38,111 nt of DNA. It comes from an uncultured Desulfobacteraceae bacterium (GTDB lineage: Bacteria; Desulfobacterota; Desulfobacteria; Desulfobacterales; UBA2174). The notes under the pieces were generated by a model. The model saw only the letters and a program-made list of their open reading frames with translations, was not told where the DNA came from and did not search any database. The stretch spans positions 1 through 38,111 of the forward strand of contig CALJLV010000044.1 of assembly GCA_937982505.1 (NCBI GenBank), in the 5' to 3' direction. The position numbers and the translations under genes were made by a program. The number at the start of each line of letters is the position of its first letter. Positions within the stretch are counted from its first letter, which is position 1. This document shows, in pieces, positions 34,652 to 38,111 of this stretch.

Positions 34652-35779
34652 ATGGCCAGCCGGCCGCGCGATCCGGGAATCCCCAAGGCATCCGGCCGTC
34701 CGGGCCGGCCCCCCCTGTGGCTGGCCCCCCTGCTGCTGGCGCTGCTCCTGGCGACCGGCTGCCTCCATCCCGCGCCCCCGCAATCCGGCGCCGCGTTCCC
34801 GGCCGTGCCGGACCCGGTTTTCGACCGCCTCTTTGCCCGCGGCAACGGCGGCTGGACCGGCGGGGACGGCACCCTTTCCGTGGCCCTGGGCGACGGCCGC
34901 ACCCTGTGGCTTTTCGGAGACAGCTTCCTGGGCCGGGTCGACCCCGACGGAAGCCGGCCGGTCGATACCCCCATGGTGCGCAACTGCGTCGTGGTCCAGG
35001 ACGGTCACACCCTGACCACCCTCCACGGGGAAACGCGTGCTGAGCCGGATTCATTTTTCCCGCCCCTGGCTCCCGGCGAATGGTGCTGGCCGGCTGACGC
35101 CACCGTGGAAGGCGACCGGGTCCGGGTGTTGCTGCACCGCTACCGCCAGCCGCGGCCCGTGCTGTGGGACTGGCAATGGACCGGCACCGCCGTGGCCAGC
35201 CTGGGCCTGCCGGCGCTGGAAATCGAGGCGGTCACGCCCCTGGCGGTTTCCAACGGGGTCATGTACGGGGCCATCCTGGAAGCGGCCGAAGCGGTCTACA
35301 TCTTCGGCGTGGCCGAACAGGGCGCTCAACGCCGCATGCACCTGGCCCGGGCCCCGCCGGGAAACCTCCTCGGCCCCTGGGCGTTTTTCGATGGAACGGC
35401 GTGGTCGACGGATCCTGCCCGGACCCGGCCCGTCTTGACCGGCGTGTCCACCCAGTTCGCCGTGGCGGCCCTGGAAGACGGCCTGGCGCTGGTGACCATG
35501 GACAACCGCGTGCCCTTTTCCGCCGATCTGGTCATGTATCGATCCCGCCGTCCCGAAGGCCCCTGGCAGGGCCCCTGCCCTCTCTACCGGGCCCCGGAGG
35601 CGAGCGCCGCGCTGGCGGCCTACAATCCCTTCGTGCACCCCCAGTTCACCGCCGCCGGCCTTCTGCTGGTCTCGTACAACCTCAACCACGTGAGCGACCC
35701 CGAAGCCCTCTACCGGAATGCCGCCATCTACCGCCCGCGCTTTATCCGCGTGGATCCGGCCGCCTGCCCGGCACCCTGA
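34652..35779 (+). CDS. Lipoprotein with beta-propeller-like DUF4185/DUF5005 features
   Basis: A 375-residue predicted lipoprotein. A basic N-terminus leads into a hydrophobic run and the lipobox LLLATGC with Cys37 as the acylated residue. The mature protein has the WLFGDSFLG motif near residue 90, typical of DUF4185/DUF5005 glycan-related propeller proteins, and repeated strands with acidic loops (STQFAVAALEDGLALVTMDN, NPFVHPQFTAAGLLLVSYN). This places it in the outer-membrane or periplasmic space; a carbohydrate-binding or hydrolase role is inference. The ATG 34652 is 2 bp from the HNH stop, and the gene converges on the HIT gene 49 bp away. Confidence 0.75.
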   Translation: MASRPRDPGIPKASGRPGRPPLWLAPLLLALLLATGCLHPAPPQSGAAFPAVPDPVFDRLFARGNGGWTGGDGTLSVALGDGRTLWLFGDSFLGRVDPDGSRPVDTPMVRNCVVVQDGHTLTTLHGETRAEPDSFFPPLAPGEWCWPADATVEGDRVRVLLHRYRQPRPVLWDWQWTGTAVASLGLPALEIEAVTPLAVSNGVMYGAILEAAEAVYIFGVAEQGAQRRMHLARAPPGNLLGPWAFFDGTAWSTDPARTRPVLTGVSTQFAVAALEDGLALVTMDNRVPFSADLVMYRSRRPEGPWQGPCPLYRAPEASAALAAYNPFVHPQFTAAGLLLVSYNLNHVSDPEALYRNAAIYRPRFIRVDPAACPAP

Positions 35780-35828
35780 TGGCCGGCGCAAAAGGCCCTG
35801 GCGAGCCGAAGGAGCCGCGGCCGGACCG

Positions 35829-36248
35829 CTAACGCAGCGCTGCGGCGATGGCGGCGGCGGTCTCCTGGATCCGGTTCATGTCGCCGGGAATCAGCTCCCA
35901 GGCGGTCATGCTCAGCTCCGGGTCGGCGGCGCGGCGCGGGATGAGATGAAAATGGTAGTGCATCACCACCTGGTTGACCGCCCGGCCGTTGAGCTGCAGG
36001 CAGGCGATGCCGGCCGGCTGGAGGCTTTGTTGCATGGCGGCGGCGATCTTCTGCGAGGCCCGCTGCACGGCCATCAGGTCCGCTTCGGCGATCTGCCAGA
36101 GGTTTTCGGCGTGGGCCTTGGGGATGATCAGGGTGTGGCCCGGCAGGATGGGGTTGATGTCGGCAAAGGCCAGGACCCGGTCGTCTTCGAAAATTTTGAA
36201 GCAGGGGATCTGTCCCTGGACGATCTTGCAGAAAATGCAGCCTTCCAT
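35829..36248 (-). CDS. HIT family hydrolase (HinT-like)
   Basis: A 139-residue histidine-triad nucleotide hydrolase. The catalytic triad HYHFHLIP has His97, His99 and His101. The N-terminal CIFCKIVQGQ (Cys4, Cys7) and DINPILPGHTLIIPKAHAENL are typical of the HIT fold. Family members hydrolyse nucleoside phosphoramidates or dinucleotides. ATG 36248 follows AAGGAGGCCAC; an upstream in-frame ATG at 36308 has no such site. It converges on the lipoprotein gene. Confidence 0.93.
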   Translation of the reverse strand: MEGCIFCKIVQGQIPCFKIFEDDRVLAFADINPILPGHTLIIPKAHAENLWQIAEADLMAVQRASQKIAAAMQQSLQPAGIACLQLNGRAVNQVVMHYHFHLIPRRAADPELSMTAWELIPGDMNRIQETAAAIAAALR

Positions 36249-36359
36249 GTGGCCTCCTTGGGTTGAAAATTGGCGGGGATGAGGATTCCGCGGCCGGACC
36301 GCGGGCAAAGCCCCTGCTGGGCACCCGCGGCGTTTGCCAGATCCGGAAAAACTCGATCC

Positions 36360-36389
36360 AGCATCGGAAAGTTACGAATTCCTTGTCAA
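36360..36389 (-). promoter_or_regulatory. Possible sigma70 promoter of the HIT gene
   Basis: On the minus strand a perfect TTGACA (36389-36384) is followed after 18 bp by GATGCT (36365-36360), only 3/6 to the -10 consensus. It is about 110 bp upstream of the HIT start. Confidence 0.35.
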
Positions 36390-36552
36390 GGGAAAAGCAG
36401 CCGGTCTGGTGGTCATTCCGTTCAAGACGCGGGATGCAAGGCCCGTTTCGACGGGTTGCCGGCGTCCGGCGCCGATTTTATCTACCACGGACTGCTCGCC
36501 CGCGCTCCGGAACGGCAGCGGCGCAAAGCGCCATCCCAAAAAATCAAAAACC

Positions 36553-36566
36553 TGTACCCAGGTACA
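36553..36566. promoter_or_regulatory. Palindromic operator-like site upstream of the adhesin
   Basis: TGTACC and GGTACA are exact inverted 6-bp arms separated by CA, about 95 bp upstream of the adhesin ATG. The length and symmetry suit a dimeric regulator. Binding protein unknown. Confidence 0.35.
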
Positions 36567-36660
36567 ATGGACGAACGCCGTACCCGGAATTAGGGTGGCA
36601 CTATTACGCCAGAAAAGTTTTGCCCCAATCGTTCACACATCCATTCAAGGAGACACGATC

Positions 36661-38111
36661 ATGGCCGAGACAACCAGCACCCAGGGTTCCGGGACCCCCC
36701 AGGTCATTGGCAAGGTTTTCATCCTTTACGGCAAGGTGAAGGCCATCGCCCCGGACGGCACCGTTCGGGTCTTGACGGTCAACAGCCCGGTGTTCGCCAT
36801 GGAGCGCATCGTCACCGAAAGCGACGGCAGTGTCTCTATCATGATCGACGGTCCGCCGCCGGCCCAGATCGATATCGGGCGCATGAGCGACGTGGTCCTT
36901 GACGAGGATGTCTATGCCGGGGTCGGGGCCGAGGAAATCGCGGACGCCACCGCCGAGGCCGAGGATATTCAGGCCCTGCTCGAAGGCGAGGGCGAGATCG
37001 AACTGGAAGCCACGGCCGCCGGCGGACCCGCCGACAGCGGGGGCGGACATCCGCTGGTGGTGTTCGAACAGGACGGCAGCGAGGTGACGCCCCAAAGCGG
37101 CGCCGAAACCACGGGCGTCGACGGCGACACGGTGGATCCTTTCCCCGGCGCGGGAACCGAAGAACAAGGGGATGCGCCGCCGGTTGTCGGCCAGCTCCTC
37201 CTGACCGTTTCGCCTGCCGCGGGATCCGAGGGGTTCTACGAGGGCGGTCGGATCACCTATACGGTCACGGTGGACAACCCGGCCCAGGGGGCGCCTTTGG
37301 TTGTCACGCTGGACAACGGGGCCGTCGTTACGATTCCGGTCGGGGAAACCACGGGCAGCGTGACCGTGGATGCCCCCGCGGATGACCCTTACATCGATGC
37401 CGGTCCGGTGTACGTGGCCATCGAGGACGCCACCGGCGGCGGCTACGACGAGATCGTCTATAACGACACGCCGGTCGAAACCCAGATCCAAGACACCATC
37501 GACCCCACCACGGTCTCTCTGAGCGCCAGCGATTCAGTGGACGAGGGCGGCCAGATCACCTACACCGCCACAGTGGAAAACCCGCCCCAGGGCGACATGA
37601 CCGTCACGCTCTCCAACGGAGCCACGATCCTGATCCCGGCCGGCCAGACCACTGGCAGCGTCACGGTGGACGCCCCGGCCGACGACGTTTACGTGGACGC
37701 CGAAGCGGTCTCCGTGACCATCGTGGAGGCCGATGCGGACAACTTCGAGCAGCTCGTCATCGACGACACCCCGGCGGTGAGCCAGATCACGGACACCATC
37801 GACCCCACCACGGTCTCCCTGAGCGCCAGCGATTCAGTGGACGAGGGCGGCCAGATCACCTACACCGCCACAGTGGAAAACCCGCCCCAGGGCGACATGA
37901 CCGTCACGCTCTCCAACGGAGCCACGATCCTGATCCCGGCCGGCCAGACCACTGGCAGCGTCACGGTGGACGCCCCGGCCGACGACGTTTACGTGGACGC
38001 CGAAGCGGTCTCCGTGACCATCGTGGAGGCCGATGCGGACAACTTCGAGCAGCTCGTCATCGACGACACCCCGGCGGTGAGCCAGATCACGGACACCATC
38101 GACACCACCAC
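36661..38111 (+). CDS. LapA-like giant adhesin, N-terminal part (3'-truncated)
   Basis: The first 483 residues of a large repetitive surface adhesin; the frame is open to the contig end. Residues 1-125 match the LapA/retention-module pattern: a beta-rich start (VIGKVFILYGKVKAIAPDG), an acidic helix (EEIADATAEAEDIQALLEG) and the sequence TAAG at 118-121, which in Pseudomonas LapA is the periplasmic LapG protease cut site. An acidic linker (122-178) is followed by Ig-like repeats of about 100 residues: one diverged (about 179-280) and two nearly identical (281-380, 381-480). ATG 36661 follows AAGGAG. Such proteins are exported by type I secretion and anchored in the outer membrane until LapG cleavage; lapD, lapG and the transporter genes are not in view. 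Confidence 0.85.
   Translation, partial: MAETTSTQGSGTPQVIGKVFILYGKVKAIAPDGTVRVLTVNSPVFAMERIVTESDGSVSIMIDGPPPAQIDIGRMSDVVLDEDVYAGVGAEEIADATAEAEDIQALLEGEGEIELEATAAGGPADSGGGHPLVVFEQDGSEVTPQSGAETTGVDGDTVDPFPGAGTEEQGDAPPVVGQLLLTVSPAAGSEGFYEGGRITYTVTVDNPAQGAPLVVTLDNGAVVTIPVGETTGSVTVDAPADDPYIDAGPVYVAIEDATGGGYDEIVYNDTPVETQIQDTIDPTTVSLSASDSVDEGGQITYTATVENPPQGDMTVTLSNGATILIPAGQTTGSVTVDAPADDVYVDAEAVSVTIVEADADNFEQLVIDDTPAVSQITDTIDPTTVSLSASDSVDEGGQITYTATVENPPQGDMTVTLSNGATILIPAGQTTGSVTVDAPADDVYVDAEAVSVTIVEADADNFEQLVIDDTPAVSQITDTIDTT
37501..38100 (+). repeat. Near-identical 300-bp tandem repeat in the adhesin gene
   Basis: Bases 37501-37800 and 37801-38100 are two in-frame 300-bp copies (100 codons). They differ at one base (37518 T, 37818 C; both Ser codons). 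A third copy begins at 38101 with a Pro-to-Thr change at its second codon. A diverged copy lies before at about 37195-37500. The contig stops 11 bp into the next copy, as expected when short reads cannot cross identical repeats. Confidence 0.97.

Larger units (their letters stand above)
36249..36660. other. Intergenic region between the HIT and adhesin genes
   Basis: A 412-bp divergent spacer without a convincing gene. It holds a possible HIT promoter (36360-36389), an AT-richer stretch near 36540, a TGTACC-CA-GGTACA palindrome at 36553-36566, and the adhesin ribosome binding site AAGGAG near 36645. Otherwise nothing was recognised. Confidence 0.6.

Noticed and set aside
36596..36611. TGGCAC followed by CGCC, resembling a sigma54 promoter upstream of the adhesin.
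   Set aside because: The -12 element lacks the required GC at the right spacing, being off by one base and with the wrong bases.

Overview
The window is a GC-rich bacterial chromosome fragment. Gene order and protein features look like a deltaproteobacterium (Desulfobacterota): rimP-nusA-infB-ylxP-rbfA-nrnA-truB-rpsO-pnp-M16 peptidase-dut, a MerR gene and a tRNA after pheT, and a LapA-type giant adhesin. This lineage call is inferred from gene content; no 16S rRNA gene is present. Both ends are sequencing or assembly boundaries. Bases 1-55 are Illumina P5 adapter, and the right end breaks inside identical 300-bp tandem repeats of an adhesin gene.

Layout. 54-3106 (-): a truncated unknown gene and an M1 zinc aminopeptidase. 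3333-6863 (+): a compact, partly overlapping run of a small membrane protein, a PHP-type histidinol-phosphatase-like hydrolase, a DUF2062 membrane protein and a B12-binding/radical SAM protein. 6865-27527 (-): a nearly unbroken 20-kb block of information-processing genes. In transcription order it holds an HsdR_N-like protein, a TadA-like deaminase, infC, rpmI, rplT, pheS, pheT, merR, tRNA-Gly(CCC), a structured RNA with terminator, rimP, nusA, infB, ylxP, rbfA, nrnA, truB, rpsO, pnp, an M16 peptidase, dut, a metallo-beta-lactamase-fold hydrolase and an unknown exported protein. 27701-30182 (+): tRNA-Val(GAC) with a consensus promoter and a terminator, then a SulP-STAS-cyclic-nucleotide-binding fusion transporter. 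30216-31322 (-): an FAD/NAD(P) oxidoreductase. 31528-35779 (+): the GTPases engB and era, an ATP-grasp protein, a small HNH endonuclease and a lipoprotein. 35829-36248 (-): a HIT hydrolase. 36661-end (+): a LapA-like adhesin with a TAAG retention/cleavage site.

The central block joins two clusters that are separate in E. coli, infC-rpmI-rplT-pheST and rimP-nusA-infB-rbfA-truB-rpsO-pnp. It therefore covers translation initiation, ribosome maturation, Phe-tRNA charging, transcription elongation and RNA turnover. It carries several regulatory signals: infC appears to start at AUA, strong hairpins precede rpmI and rplT, and a ~100-nt closed RNA fold followed by an intrinsic terminator sits between tRNA-Gly and rimP. 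No CRISPR array, insertion sequence or prophage was seen. The best candidates for something new are the rimP-leader RNA, the infC start, the Desulfobacterota LapA-like adhesin and the SulP-STAS-CNB fusion.
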